Counted from the stretch's first letter, positions 44,552 through 54,325 are shown. The stretch is 64,000 nt of DNA from Pseudofrankia inefficax (GCF_000166135.1 NC_014666.1:2604001-2668000), one strand, 5' to 3'. Translations and numbers: made by a program. Notes: a model not told the origin generated them from the letters alone.

Positions 44552-44617
44552 CATGCGTGCCGTGGCTACAGTCGCTGGACGGAAGGTGTCCTGGCCGCGA
44601 GCGTGAGGGAGAGGCTG

Positions 44618-45697
44618 ATGCGGGCTGCTGTGCTGCGGGGCGGGACGGTCGAGGCGCGCGTCGTCGCGGATCCGGTGCCAGGGCCGGGGCAGTTGCTCGT
44701 CCGGTCGCTGGCGTGCGGGATCTGCGCGTCGGACCTCCACTTCATGGACCATCTGGACGCCGGCGCCGACGACGACAGCGGGATGTCGACCTACGACCCC
44801 GAGGTCGACATCGTGATGGGCCACGAGTACTGCGCCGAGGTCGTCGGCTACGGCCCCGACACCGAGCGGCGGATCCCGGTCGGCACGCGGGTGAGCTCGC
44901 TGCCGATCCTCGCGACTCCCACCGGCCGAAAGATCATCGGACAGAATCCGGAATCGCCCGGAGGGTTCGGCGAGTACTTCCTGATGAGCGAGGCGATCAC
45001 CAGGGTCGTGGCGTCGGACCTGCCGAGTGAGATCGTGTGCGTGGCCGACGCGATCTCGGTGGGCTGGTCGGCCGCCTCCCGGGCCCAGGTGACGACCAGC
45101 GAGGTACCGCTCGTCATCGGCTGCGGCGCGATCGCGCTGTCCGCGATCGCGCAGCTGCGGCGCCTGGGCGTCGGTCCGATCGTCGCGGTCGACTTCGTGG
45201 CGTCGCGGCGGGCGACCGCGCTGGCGATGGGTGCCGACGTGGTGGTCGACCCCGCCGAGATCTCGCCGTTCCAGGCCTGGCGCGACGTCGTCTCCGGGCC
45301 GGCCGAGTCGATGAAGGAGCTGATGGCGGTCGCCGGCCTGCCGGGTTGCGTCGTCTTCGAGTGCGTCGGCGTTCCCGGGGTCCTGGACTCGATCATCAAG
45401 GGCTGCGAGCGCGGCACCCGGATCTACTCCGTCGGCGGCCCGCCGGAAGGCGACCATCTGCACACGCTGACCGCGAAGCGCAAGGGCCTGAACATCCAGT
45501 TCGGCGGCGGCCCGTCGATGGATCACTGGGACGAGGCGTTCGAAGCGGTCTGCTCGGGCAGCCTGGACGTCACCCCGCTGCTGGGCCAGACCATCGGTCT
45601 CGACGAGGTCGCCGACGGGCTCGCCGCCGCCCGTGACGCCACCGGGCCCGTCCGCATCATCGTCACGCCTTCAGCCCAGGGGAGGACTACCGCATGA
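44618..45697 (+). CDS. Zinc-dependent alcohol dehydrogenase (MDR superfamily)
   Basis: 359 residues. The catalytic zinc site is suggested by CGICASDLHF and GHEYCAEVVGYG. The nucleotide-binding region is VIGCGAIALSAIAQLRRLG, followed by IVAVDF. The structural-zinc Cys cluster of classical horse-liver-type enzymes is absent. GGFGEYFLMSEA and the substrate lobe look like actinobacterial enzymes oxidising steroid or aromatic alcohols, though the substrate is not assignable. ATG at 44618 follows GGGAGAGG. First gene of a three-gene coupled operon. Confidence 0.9.
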   Translation: MRAAVLRGGTVEARVVADPVPGPGQLLVRSLACGICASDLHFMDHLDAGADDDSGMSTYDPEVDIVMGHEYCAEVVGYGPDTERRIPVGTRVSSLPILATPTGRKIIGQNPESPGGFGEYFLMSEAITRVVASDLPSEIVCVADAISVGWSAASRAQVTTSEVPLVIGCGAIALSAIAQLRRLGVGPIVAVDFVASRRATALAMGADVVVDPAEISPFQAWRDVVSGPAESMKELMAVAGLPGCVVFECVGVPGVLDSIIKGCERGTRIYSVGGPPEGDHLHTLTAKRKGLNIQFGGGPSMDHWDEAFEAVCSGSLDVTPLLGQTIGLDEVADGLAAARDATGPVRIIVTPSAQGRTTA

Positions 45698-46215
45698 GTG
45701 AGATCGACGAGCTTCGTGCCGCGGTCGAGACGTTGGCGACCAGGGTTCGCACACTCGAGGACCAGGTCGAGATCATGCAGCTGGTCGCCCAGTACGGGCC
45801 CGCCGTCGACAGCGGGTCGGCCCAGGCCACGGCGGCGCTGTGGACCGAGGACGGCACCTTCGACGCCGTTCCGCACCTGCGGATGCGTGGCCGTGGCGAC
45901 ATCGCCGACATGGTCAACGGCGGTCATCAAAGCCTCATTCGCAACGGCTGCGGCCACGTGCTCACGGTGCCGCACATCGTGGTCGACGGCGACGAGGCGA
46001 CCGGCCGCAGCTACGCGCTCAACATCCGCTGGGACCCCGAGGCCGACCGGTTCTGGGTGGCCCGGGTCTCCGCGAACACCTGGCGCTGGGTCCGCACCAC
46101 CGACGGCTGGCGGATCCGCGAGCGGGTCAACGCCAGCCTCGACGGCACCCCCGAACACCGCGAGATGCTCGCGCCGCCGCCGCCCACCGCTGGCGTCGAA
46201 CGCACGCCGGCCTGA
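45694..46215 (+). CDS. SnoaL-like (NTF2-fold) protein
   Basis: 173 residues. After a coiled-coil-like N-terminus (LRAAVETLATRVRTLEDQVE) comes a SnoaL_4-type domain: IMQLVAQYGPAVDSG, ALWTEDGTFDAVPH, IADMVNGGHQSL and TDGWRIRERV. Homologues act as dehydratases or isomerases in aromatic and steroid degradation. The ATG overlaps the dehydrogenase stop (ATGA), so translation is coupled and a shared pathway is very likely. Confidence 0.88.
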   Translation: MSEIDELRAAVETLATRVRTLEDQVEIMQLVAQYGPAVDSGSAQATAALWTEDGTFDAVPHLRMRGRGDIADMVNGGHQSLIRNGCGHVLTVPHIVVDGDEATGRSYALNIRWDPEADRFWVARVSANTWRWVRTTDGWRIRERVNASLDGTPEHREMLAPPPPTAGVERTPA

Positions 46216-46256
46216 ACCCTGAACCTGTCGTCGGGCAGCATCCGTCTGGAGGACGA

Positions 46257-47081
46257 GTGAAGATCGGATTTGTCGGAGCGGGCCGGATGGGCCGCCCGAT
46301 CGTCGACCGGCTGCGGGCCGCGGGCCATGAGGTCACCGTCCTGGTGCGCCGCCCGGAGGCCAGGGCGGCGGCGGAGGCGGACGGGCTGACCTGGGCCGCG
46401 ACGCTGGCGGAGACGGTCCAGGAGGCCGACGCCGTGTTCGTCGTCGTGTTGACCGACGAACAGGTTCGTTCGGTGTGCCTCGGGCCGGAGGGTGTCCTCG
46501 CCGCCATGAGGCCGGGCGCGACGCTGGTCCAGCACACCACGTCTCATCCCGCCACCGCCGGGCTGCTCGCGGACGCCGCGGCCCCCCGTGGGGTCGGGGT
46601 GCTCGACGCGGCCCTGTCGGGCGGTCCGCACGACATCGCCGCCGGGCGGCTCACCCTCTGGGTCGGCGGCGACGAGGCGTTGCTCGACCGCACCCGCGCG
46701 CTGCTGGACACCTACGCCGCGCCCGTCATGTTCGTCGGCGGCCTCGGCAACGGCCAGCGGGTCAAGCTCGTCAACAACGCCCTGTTCGTCGCGCAGGTCG
46801 GGCTCGCCGTCGACGCGGTGCGCCTCGCCGGCTCACTCGGCATCGACGAGCCGGCGATCCTGGCTGCGCTGCAACACGGCAGCGGCGCCAGCCGCGGGCT
46901 GAGCGTCGTCGCCGGTGGCGGCTCGGTCGAGGCCGTCGCCGGCCGCATCGGCGCCCTGATGCTCAAGGACGTCAACGTCGTCCGTGCGGTCGCCCACGGC
47001 GCCGGCGCGGACCTCGGCATCCTCGGAACGGTCCTGGCGTCGGACGCGGTCGAGAAGAAGGTCCTCGGCCAGGCGGAGTAG
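46257..47081 (+). CDS. NAD(P)-dependent 3-hydroxyisobutyrate-dehydrogenase-like enzyme
   Basis: 274 residues. It begins with the dinucleotide-binding IGFVGAGRMGRPIVDRL, continues with VVVLTDEQVRSVC and DAALSGGPHDIAAGRLTLWV (the substrate-binding SGG motif). GNGQRVKLVNNALF carries the catalytic Lys, and the C-terminal helical domain has LMLKDVNVVRAVA. It oxidises beta-hydroxy acids. GTG at 46257 follows GGAGGAC. It is third in the operon with the alcohol dehydrogenase and SnoaL protein. Confidence 0.92.
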   Translation: MKIGFVGAGRMGRPIVDRLRAAGHEVTVLVRRPEARAAAEADGLTWAATLAETVQEADAVFVVVLTDEQVRSVCLGPEGVLAAMRPGATLVQHTTSHPATAGLLADAAAPRGVGVLDAALSGGPHDIAAGRLTLWVGGDEALLDRTRALLDTYAAPVMFVGGLGNGQRVKLVNNALFVAQVGLAVDAVRLAGSLGIDEPAILAALQHGSGASRGLSVVAGGGSVEAVAGRIGALMLKDVNVVRAVAHGAGADLGILGTVLASDAVEKKVLGQAE

Positions 47082-47190
47082 GCGCTTGGCACGGACAGCG
47101 ATGCGCGGCCGGCGCCCGCCTGTGGGCACCGACCGCGCAGCACGGCTGCCGGACTCGCTGGCAGCTCACTTCCCTCGTACTGGTGACCTT

Positions 47191-49458
47191 CTAACGCGCG
47201 GTTCGGGTGAGCTCCCGTTCGTCCTCCGGCCGGTCACGGTCAGCCGGTCCGGCCTGCGACGGCAAGGCGACCGCCGCGTCGGCCGGCTCCACGGAGAAGT
47301 GGGGGGTGATCCGGTCGAGCCACCGGGGGAGATACCAGTTGGACCTGCCGAAGATGTTCATCAGCGCCGGCACGAGCGCCGTCCGCAGGATGAACGCGTC
47401 GAGGAACACGGCCGAGGCGAGGCCGGTACCGAACATCTTGATCGGCCGGCCTGGGCTCAGCAGGAAGCCGAGGAAAACGGCGATCATGATCAGGGCGGCG
47501 GCGGTGATGATGCCGCCCGTCTCGGCCTGGCCGATGGTCACCGATCGCCTGTTGTCGCGGGTGTGCACCCACTCCTCGTGCATGCGACTGACCAGGAACA
47601 CCTGGTAGTCCATCGACAGGCCGAACAGGATGGCGAACAGCATGACCGGCATCCAGGCGTCGATCGGCCCGCCTGGCCCGGCCCCCATGCTGTCGGAGAG
47701 CCAGCCGAACTGGAAGATCGCCACCACCACGCCGAAGGAACCGGCCGCGGCCAGCAGGTTCATCACGGCGGCGGTCGCCGGGATGACCAGGCTCCGGAAG
47801 GCGAGCAGCAGCAGGATGAAGGACAGGCCGACGACGACCGTGATGAACAGCGGCATCTTGCGCCCGAGCACGGTGGCGAAGTCGACGTTCACGGCCGTGC
47901 CGCCGTAGGCGTAGATCCGGTTGCCCGTGCCGTCGTACAGCGGTGGGAGAACGCTCGACCGCAGGTGCCGGACCAGCGTGTACGTCTTCTCCGACTGCGG
48001 CGACGTCGTCGTCTTGAAGGTCACGAACGCGACGTCACTGGTCAGCTGGCTCGTGCCCAGACTGCCTCGGTCGACCCCCGGGACGGCGGCCAGCGTCGTG
48101 GACACGCGCTCCAGGTACGCCTTGTCCGCGGCGCCCGGGCCGCTCACGACGGCTTCCAGGGTGGAGTTGTAGCCGACGCCGAACTCCCCGGCGATCAGGT
48201 CGTAGCCCGACCGGGTGGTGGAGCCCTTCGGATCGCTGCCCTGATCGCTGGCGCCCAGATTGATCGAGAAGAACGGCAGGGCGATGAGGACCATCACCGC
48301 GCCGGCGACGACCGCGACCGCGATGCGGTTGCGGGCGACGAACTGCGACCAACGAGCCCACTTGCCCACCGGCTTGCCGTCGAGGAACTCGCCGGCGCGC
48401 GCGGCCGCCCGGTGCTTCCTGGGCAGCACCTTCAGCCCGAACAGGCTGAGCAGCGCGGGCAGCAGCGTGAGCGAGGCGATCATGGTGAACCCGACCGCGA
48501 GTGCGGTTGCCACTGCCATGCCGTTGAAGAAGCTCACGCCGAGCGCGATGAGGCCAAGGATCGCGATGCACACGGTCGAGCCGGCGAACAGCACAGCACG
48601 ACCGGAGGTGTTGATCGCATTCACGATGGACTCGGACACGGGCATTCCGCGCCGCAGGTTGCGGCGATGCCGCGTGACGATGAACAACGCGTAGTCGACC
48701 CCGACGCCGATCACCATCAACTCAGCCAGGAATGGCGTGATATTTGACACATTGATGGCGTGGCTGAGGATGTAGATCGCGCCGAGACCACTCACCAGCG
48801 CGACCACCGCGCTGGCCAGTGGCAGCACCGTGGCGGCGACCGTACGGAAGACGATCGCCAGGATGATGAGCGCGGCGAGGAAGCCGATGAGGATCGAGCT
48901 GCCCGAGCCGGCGCTCTGCCCGATGCCGCTGAAGGCGTCGCCGGTGAACTCAACCTGCAGCTGGTCGCTGCCCAGGGTCTTCAGCTCGTCGTAGACGCCC
49001 TTGAACAGTGCGGCGTCGTAGTGGTCATTTTCCCAGGTGATGCTGACCAGAGCCGTGTTGGAGCCGCGGGAGTGGTTGAGCAGGGTCGGGCTTCCCGGGC
49101 CGACCGCTGCGCCCTTCGAGCAGTCGATCGACTGCCACGGCGTCGCGATCAAAGCCACATGATTGCCTGAACCACAAAGCTTGATCAGGGCCGGCTGCAG
49201 CTGCGCGGGTGCCGCGTTGAACGCTCCGGCCCGGTCCTTCAGGACGACCGTGCCCGCGGCGCCGTTCTGGTTGTTCAGGCCGGCGTCCTTCAGCAGGTTC
49301 GCCACCGCCGCGGTCTCGGTGTGCGGCAGGCTGAACGTGTCCTTGTATGATGCTCCGCCCATCGCGCCGGCGATACCCTGCACTGCGATGACGAAGAGAA
49401 CCCAACCGGCGACGACAAACCATCGGCGACGGACGGCGAACTCAGCGATCCCTCTCAA
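47191..49458 (-). CDS. MmpL-family RND transporter
   Basis: 755 residues with about 12 transmembrane helices in two repeats, each preceded by a large external loop (FSLPHTETAAVANLLKDAGL in the first; the second starts around GYDLIAGEFGVGYN). Family motifs include VGVDYALFIVTRHR and LSMDYQVFLVSRMHEEW with proton-relay Asp-Tyr pairs. It exports lipids or hydrophobic compounds. A TTG codon at 49458 is the likely start, with GGGAG 5 bp upstream. It resembles the MmpL gene at 51384 in type but is diverged. Confidence 0.93.
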   Translation of the reverse strand: MRGIAEFAVRRRWFVVAGWVLFVIAVQGIAGAMGGASYKDTFSLPHTETAAVANLLKDAGLNNQNGAAGTVVLKDRAGAFNAAPAQLQPALIKLCGSGNHVALIATPWQSIDCSKGAAVGPGSPTLLNHSRGSNTALVSITWENDHYDAALFKGVYDELKTLGSDQLQVEFTGDAFSGIGQSAGSGSSILIGFLAALIILAIVFRTVAATVLPLASAVVALVSGLGAIYILSHAINVSNITPFLAELMVIGVGVDYALFIVTRHRRNLRRGMPVSESIVNAINTSGRAVLFAGSTVCIAILGLIALGVSFFNGMAVATALAVGFTMIASLTLLPALLSLFGLKVLPRKHRAAARAGEFLDGKPVGKWARWSQFVARNRIAVAVVAGAVMVLIALPFFSINLGASDQGSDPKGSTTRSGYDLIAGEFGVGYNSTLEAVVSGPGAADKAYLERVSTTLAAVPGVDRGSLGTSQLTSDVAFVTFKTTTSPQSEKTYTLVRHLRSSVLPPLYDGTGNRIYAYGGTAVNVDFATVLGRKMPLFITVVVGLSFILLLLAFRSLVIPATAAVMNLLAAAGSFGVVVAIFQFGWLSDSMGAGPGGPIDAWMPVMLFAILFGLSMDYQVFLVSRMHEEWVHTRDNRRSVTIGQAETGGIITAAALIMIAVFLGFLLSPGRPIKMFGTGLASAVFLDAFILRTALVPALMNIFGRSNWYLPRWLDRITPHFSVEPADAAVALPSQAGPADRDRPEDERELTRTAR

Positions 49459-49697
49459 CAGTACTCCCGCTCAACGTCTGGCAACCATCGAAACAACGGA
49501 GCATCGACGGTTGTATCCGGATCAAGTGCAGTTTTACACATGCATTCGGCCGGTCGGCCGTTGGAAGGCCAAGAGTGACGAGCATCCTGCCGGCCGCCGG
49601 CCGGGCGCGGTCATCGTCCGCGAGCCCCCAGGCCCCCGCGAACGGCCGGCCGGCCGGGGGCGGCACCATCTCGGCCGTGGAGACGAAGGCTGACGAA

Positions 49698-50399
49698 ATG
49701 GCCGACGGGACAGCCGACGACGGTCTGGTGACGGCGGTTCGGGCGGCGCTCGCCGCCGCGGCCGATCAGGCGAAGGCGCCGGGTATGCAGGCGTACATGA
49801 AGTCGGCGATGCCGTACCTCGGCGTGCCGAAGCCGATCCGGGAACGCGCGCTTCGCCCCGTTTTCACCGCGCGGACACTTCCGGACCCGGCGAGCTGGAC
49901 GGCCACCGTCCTCGCGTTGTGGCGGCACGCGGAGTATCGGGAGGAGCGGTACGCGGCCATTGACCTGACCGGCCACCGTGCCTACCGCGCCTACCAGCGA
50001 CCCGCCACGCTGGGCATGTACGAGGAGATGATCACGACCGGCGCGTGGTGGGACTACGTGGACGAGATCGCCTCCCGCCGGGTCGGGCCGCTGCTCGCCG
50101 CCGAGCCCGCCGTGATCCGTCCCGTGATGCTGGCCTGGAGCCGCGACGGCGACCTCTGGCGACGCCGGACGTCGATCATCTGCCAGCTGTCGTTCAAGGC
50201 CGCGACCGACCTGGGGCTGCTCTACGCCTGCATCGACGCCAACCTCGATGACCGGGACTTCTTTGTCCGCAAGGCGATCGGCTGGGCGCTGCGCCAGTAC
50301 GCCTGGACGGACCCGGCCGAGGTCCGTCGCTTCGTCACCGCCCGCGGCGACGCGCTGTCACCGCTTTCCCGTCGCGAGGCCCTGAAGAACATCGGCTAG
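49698..50399 (+). CDS. AlkD-like DNA alkylation repair protein (HEAT-like DNA glycosylase family)
   Basis: 233 residues, all-helical. The conserved DNA_alkylation motifs are YMKSAMPYLGVPKPIRERA, WRHAEYREERYAAIDL, TTGAWWDYVDEIASR, WRRRTSIICQL and DRDFFVRKAIGWALRQYAWT. AlkD glycosylases remove 3- and 7-alkylpurines using solenoid HEAT-like repeats, with catalysis involving the WD and the RKAIGWALR region. ATG at 49698 is chosen; upstream in-frame GTG/ATG codons would add low-complexity residues. Confidence 0.92.
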   Translation: MADGTADDGLVTAVRAALAAAADQAKAPGMQAYMKSAMPYLGVPKPIRERALRPVFTARTLPDPASWTATVLALWRHAEYREERYAAIDLTGHRAYRAYQRPATLGMYEEMITTGAWWDYVDEIASRRVGPLLAAEPAVIRPVMLAWSRDGDLWRRRTSIICQLSFKAATDLGLLYACIDANLDDRDFFVRKAIGWALRQYAWTDPAEVRRFVTARGDALSPLSRREALKNIG

Positions 50400-50486
50400 C
50401 CCGGTCCCGCGCCGAGGGGTGCGGCGCCTGCGTGCGATCAGGCCGTACGCGCTGCGCGACAGCCGGCACCGGGCCAGCCTGGCCAG

Positions 50487-50981
50487 TCACTCCCTGCGGG
50501 CGGGCAGCACGGCCCATCCGTCATCGCTTCGTCCCAGGACCGCGGGCAGTAGTCCGTAGGGGTCAGGATGAACGCCGTGAACGAAGCTCATTAGCTCCAG
50601 CCGAACCGGGGCAAGGCGCAGCAACACGAAGTCGTCGCCGCGAGGCCCGTCCGGGAAAAATGCCTCCAGCCCCTCCCGCCACCTCGCCACCCGCTCCTCC
50701 TCTGCGTGGACCAGGGAGCTGGTCGCCTGAACGGCGACGTAGGCGAAGGCGGCACGGTCCTCAACCGCAAAGCACACCTGAGCGTTGTCCGCGACCTCGG
50801 CCGCCTTACGGGACCGCGGGCTGGTCCCGATCCACACCGTGGCGTCGTCCTCCACCGCGAGGTGCTGGACGAGGCGGGTATGCGGTACACCGCCGGCGAC
50901 CGTGGTGAGAAACCCATACGGATTGCGCCGTAGAAGGTCCAGCGCCGTCCTGGCCAGTTCGTGGGCATCCACCGTCAGCAC
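50487..50981 (-). CDS. Pyridoxamine-5'-phosphate-oxidase-fold flavin/F420-binding protein
   Basis: 164 residues in the split-barrel fold: NPYGFLTTVAGGVPHTRLVQ, DATVWIGTSPRSRKAAEVAD, NAQVCFAVEDR and FVLLRLAPVRLELM. Actinobacterial members bind FMN, F420 or haem and act on small molecules; specificity is not readable. Start GTG at 50981. It is convergent with the AlkD-like gene. Confidence 0.82.
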   Translation of the reverse strand: MLTVDAHELARTALDLLRRNPYGFLTTVAGGVPHTRLVQHLAVEDDATVWIGTSPRSRKAAEVADNAQVCFAVEDRAAFAYVAVQATSSLVHAEEERVARWREGLEAFFPDGPRGDDFVLLRLAPVRLELMSFVHGVHPDPYGLLPAVLGRSDDGWAVLPARRE

Positions 50982-51383
50982 GCCAGCAGGTTACGGCCCC
51001 TCGCCAACCACGGTCACGGTGCGACGACCGGTCCTCTCGGTCTACGGAGCCTCCAGCGCGACGACCGCGCCGCCCGGGACCCGACTCGGTGACCCCCATG
51101 GGCTCCGGGCGGGTCACGACCCGATCCCGCCGCCCTCCAGCGTGCGATCCAGTCGCCTGCTTTCCGCGTCGCTGGACCGCCACTTCTACCAGCCGCCCGG
51201 GCACCCACCGCGAGTGCCCATATTCTCACCGCGCAGGGGCGGCGTGACCGGACTCGATTGTGCGACGGTTACCAGTCAGTCACCGGGCTGTCGCCGGTCC
51301 GACCGATGAGCCACGGCAGGATTGTCGGTCTTCCCTGCTACCGTTCGATCGCCTGATGTGATCTTCCAAGGCAGGGGAGCCTA
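50982..51383. other. Intergenic region upstream of the second MmpL gene
   Basis: About 400 bp. No gene, repeat or clear operator was recognised. The segment just upstream of the MmpL start holds AGGCAGGGGAGCC, which provides its ribosome-binding site. Confidence 0.4.
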
Positions 51384-53564
51384 GTGCGCCGGATCGCAGA
51401 GTTCGTGCTTCACCATCGTCGACTTGTACTGGTCAGTTGGCTCGTTGTCGTGGTCGCGGGCATCGCGCTGACCGGCCAGACCAACAGCCGTCTCGTCATT
51501 GACTTCTCGTTGCCTGGACAACCGGGTACCGAAACCGCCAACCAGATCGACTCCGAGTTCCACTCGGGCGGCAAAACCGCGCCGTATGTGGTGACCATCA
51601 CAATGCCGGCGAGCCAGGTCGTATCCGGGCAGGAATCCGCCATCGGACAGGCGTTCGCCGCGGTGCAGCAGAAGGTGCCGCAGACCCGGGTGGTCGACGA
51701 GGCGAACACCGATGACAAGGCATTCCGCACCAAGGATGACCGCACCGCCTATGCGCTGGTGTTCTACCGGTTCCTGCACGACCCGACCGCGAAGCTTCCG
51801 ACCGCCGACATCAAGACGGCGTTGACGTCGGCGGCGCCCGCGGGAGCGACGGTCGGCGTGACCGGCGAGGACGCTCTCGCCACCGGCGACTCGGGCGGCG
51901 GCGGCTTCGGCGTGTTCGCCGAGGTGCTCATCGGCGCCCTCGGCGCGCTGGCGGTGCTCGCCTTCGTCTTCGCCTCGTTCCTGGCGCTCCTGCCGCTGGT
52001 CATCGCGGCGGCCGCGATCCTGACCACGTTCATCCTGCTGCTGCCGCTGACCTATCTCACCGACGTGTCGTTCATCGTCGAGTTCCTGGTCGCCCTGATC
52101 GGCCTCGGCGTCGCCATCGACTACTCGCTGATTCTCGTCACCCGCTGGCGCGAGGAACGCGACCGTGGCCGCGACAATCACGAGGCCGTCGTCGTCGCCA
52201 TGGAGACCGCCGGCCACGCGGTGATGTTCAGCGGTATCACGGTGGCCATCGGTCTGCTCTCGCTCGTCGTGCTGCCGGTGCCGTTCATGCGCAGTATCGG
52301 CCTGGGTGGCGCGCTGATTCCGCTGGCCAGCGTGCTCACCACTCTGACGCTGACGCCGGCGATCCTCGGCGGGATCGGCCCCAGGGTCGACTGGCCCAAG
52401 ATCCGCCACGAGAACCGGGCCGGGCGGGCCTGGACCAGGTGGGCCCGGGCCGTCGTGAAGCGCCGCTTCATCGCCGCCGGTGTGGCTCTGCTCGCGCTCG
52501 CCCTGCTGGTCGTCTCGTTCCTCGGCATCAAGATCGGCCTTGCCTCGTCCGAGTCGCTGGCCAAGACCGGCGCGGCGAACACGGCGTTCCAGGACCTGAA
52601 GAACGGTGGCGTGACGACGGGTGTCCTGACCCCGATGGAGGTGCTCGTCGACACCTCGCGCGCGGACTCGGTCGCCACGGCCCTGAACAAGGTCGCTGGC
52701 GTCGATCGCGCCGTGGTCGCGACCGGAGCCGGGCAGACCGCGGCCGGGCACAGCATCGTGGTGGTGATTCCCAAGGCGGAGACGGTCAACTCGACGTCTG
52801 TGGGGCCGGTCCGCAAGGTCAAGACAGCGGTGGCCGGTCTGCCCGGTGTCGTCGGGGTCGCCGGGATCGGCGCCGACCAGATCGACTTCCTGAAAGCGGT
52901 CTACGGCAACTTCCCACTGATGCTGACGATCATCGCACTGCTGACGTTCGTCCTGCTCGCCCGCGCCTTCAGGTCGATCCTGCTGCCCATCAAGGCGGTC
53001 GTTCTCAACCTGATCACTCTCGGCGCGACCCTCGGCTTCATGGTGCTGTTCTGGCAGGACGGCTACGGCTCCAACGCGGTCTTCGGGGTGCACGCCACCG
53101 GCGCGGTCACCTTCTGGATCCCGCTGATGGTGTTCGCCTTCCTGTTCGGACTGTCGATGGACTACGAGGTGTTCATCCTGTCCCGCATCCGGGAGGAGTA
53201 CGACCGGACGGGGAACACGGATGACGCCGTCGTCGAGGGAATCGGCCGTACCGGCCGGCTGGTGACCAGTGCCGCGCTGATCCTGTTCCTGGCGTTCCTC
53301 GCGCTGGCCACCGGGCCGGGCACCGACCTGAAGACGTTCGCGTCGGCGCTCGGCTTCGGCATTCTGCTCGACGCGACGATCGTCCGGTCCGTCCTGGTTC
53401 CCGCGCTGGTCTCGCTGTTCGGCCAGTGGAACTGGTGGCTACCGGACTGGGCGGCCCGCGTCCTGCGGGTCGCGCCGTCGCACCCGCCTGTCGCCCTCAC
53501 CGACGCGGGCGTGGCCGTCCCCGAGCCACGCGACTCCACCAGCCCGTCCCACGTCCCGGAGTAG
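51384..53564 (+). CDS. MmpL-family RND transporter, second copy
   Basis: 726 residues. It starts RRIAEFVLHHRRLVLVSWLV and has two sets of about six helices with external loops (IDFSLPGQPGTETANQIDSE in the first). Conserved motifs are GVAIDYSLILVTRWREE and LSMDYEVFILSRIREEYD. It is probably an exporter of lipids or secondary metabolites. GTG at 51384 follows GGGGAG. Unlike the MmpL at 47191, it lies on the plus strand and carries shorter periplasmic loops. Confidence 0.93.
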   Translation: MRRIAEFVLHHRRLVLVSWLVVVVAGIALTGQTNSRLVIDFSLPGQPGTETANQIDSEFHSGGKTAPYVVTITMPASQVVSGQESAIGQAFAAVQQKVPQTRVVDEANTDDKAFRTKDDRTAYALVFYRFLHDPTAKLPTADIKTALTSAAPAGATVGVTGEDALATGDSGGGGFGVFAEVLIGALGALAVLAFVFASFLALLPLVIAAAAILTTFILLLPLTYLTDVSFIVEFLVALIGLGVAIDYSLILVTRWREERDRGRDNHEAVVVAMETAGHAVMFSGITVAIGLLSLVVLPVPFMRSIGLGGALIPLASVLTTLTLTPAILGGIGPRVDWPKIRHENRAGRAWTRWARAVVKRRFIAAGVALLALALLVVSFLGIKIGLASSESLAKTGAANTAFQDLKNGGVTTGVLTPMEVLVDTSRADSVATALNKVAGVDRAVVATGAGQTAAGHSIVVVIPKAETVNSTSVGPVRKVKTAVAGLPGVVGVAGIGADQIDFLKAVYGNFPLMLTIIALLTFVLLARAFRSILLPIKAVVLNLITLGATLGFMVLFWQDGYGSNAVFGVHATGAVTFWIPLMVFAFLFGLSMDYEVFILSRIREEYDRTGNTDDAVVEGIGRTGRLVTSAALILFLAFLALATGPGTDLKTFASALGFGILLDATIVRSVLVPALVSLFGQWNWWLPDWAARVLRVAPSHPPVALTDAGVAVPEPRDSTSPSHVPE

Positions 53565-53904
53565 TTTCCGCCAGCGCGCGGTCGGCGCCGGCCCACCCGC
53601 CGTCGCCGACCGCGCATCCTGGCTCGGCCAACCTTCGCGAAGAGCTGTTATGCCGCGCGAGTGTCGGTGCCGCGCTGCCAGGCGAGCGGAGTGGATCTGT
53701 CTGGTTCGACAGTGTCTGAGGCATCATGCCGGGGTGATGGCGGGCGCGACATGAGGGACGTCGCACCCCGCGAGGTCAGAGATGTCGGGCCCATGAGCCA
53801 GGGTTCTGGGAACGGGTGGGTGGTCGCATGTCGAGAACCGCCGGCTGGTTCCGCTCACCAGGTGAGGGCCGCGAGAGGCGCGGTCGTGAACTCGGGAGAT
53901 CATC
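53565..53904. other. Intergenic region, nothing recognised
   Basis: 340 bp between the MmpL and YCII genes. Short overlapping frames are present, but no family resemblance was seen. The ECF promoter for the downstream sigma operon may lie here but could not be defined. Confidence 0.35.
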
Positions 53905-54297
53905 ATGCCGAAGTACCTGCTGCTCAAGCACTACCGCGGTGGCCCTGAGCCGCATCATCCCTTCCCCCCGATGGACGAGTGGGCCCCACAGGACGTGGAG
54001 GCGCACATGGCCTTCCTCCACAACGTCGCGAAGGTCCTCGAGGAGCGCGGCGAGTACGTCGACGCCCGGGCGCTGACGCCCAACCGCCTCTGGGTGCGCT
54101 ATGGCGGCCCGGACGCCGCGCCGGTGACCACCGACGGCCCGCACCCGGAGACCAGCGACCTGGTCGCCGGCTGGTACATGATCGACGTGGAGTCCCGCGA
54201 GCGGGCGCTGGAGATCGCGGCCTACATCTCGTCCGAGCCCGGCCCCGGCGGCGAGCCGATCTACGAGTGGATCGACGTCCGGGAGATCATGTCATGA
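53905..54297 (+). CDS. YCII/DGPF-domain protein (ECF42-associated)
   Basis: 130 residues. KYLLLKHYRGGPEPH, DVEAHMAFLHNVAKVLEE, TTDGPHPETSDLVAGWYMID and ALEIAAYISSEPGPGG (the DGPF-type core) define a YCII-related protein. These proteins are known partners of ECF42 sigma factors, and the ECF42-type gene starts 28 bp downstream. The YCII fold is a small alpha-beta barrel that may bind a ligand. An operon with the sigma gene is very likely. Confidence 0.9.
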   Translation: MPKYLLLKHYRGGPEPHHPFPPMDEWAPQDVEAHMAFLHNVAKVLEERGEYVDARALTPNRLWVRYGGPDAAPVTTDGPHPETSDLVAGWYMIDVESRERALEIAAYISSEPGPGGEPIYEWIDVREIMS

Positions 54298-54325
54298 TCC
54301 GGTTGGCCACCCGTGGCCGACCGGC

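Noticed and set aside
46984-48747. 587-residue plus-strand frame overlapping the first MmpL
   Set aside because: Antisense artefact with Gln/Asp/His/Gly-rich composition.
51381-53093. 570-residue open frame antisense to the second MmpL
   Set aside because: Low-complexity charged sequence and no family resemblance; the sense strand is a complete MmpL.
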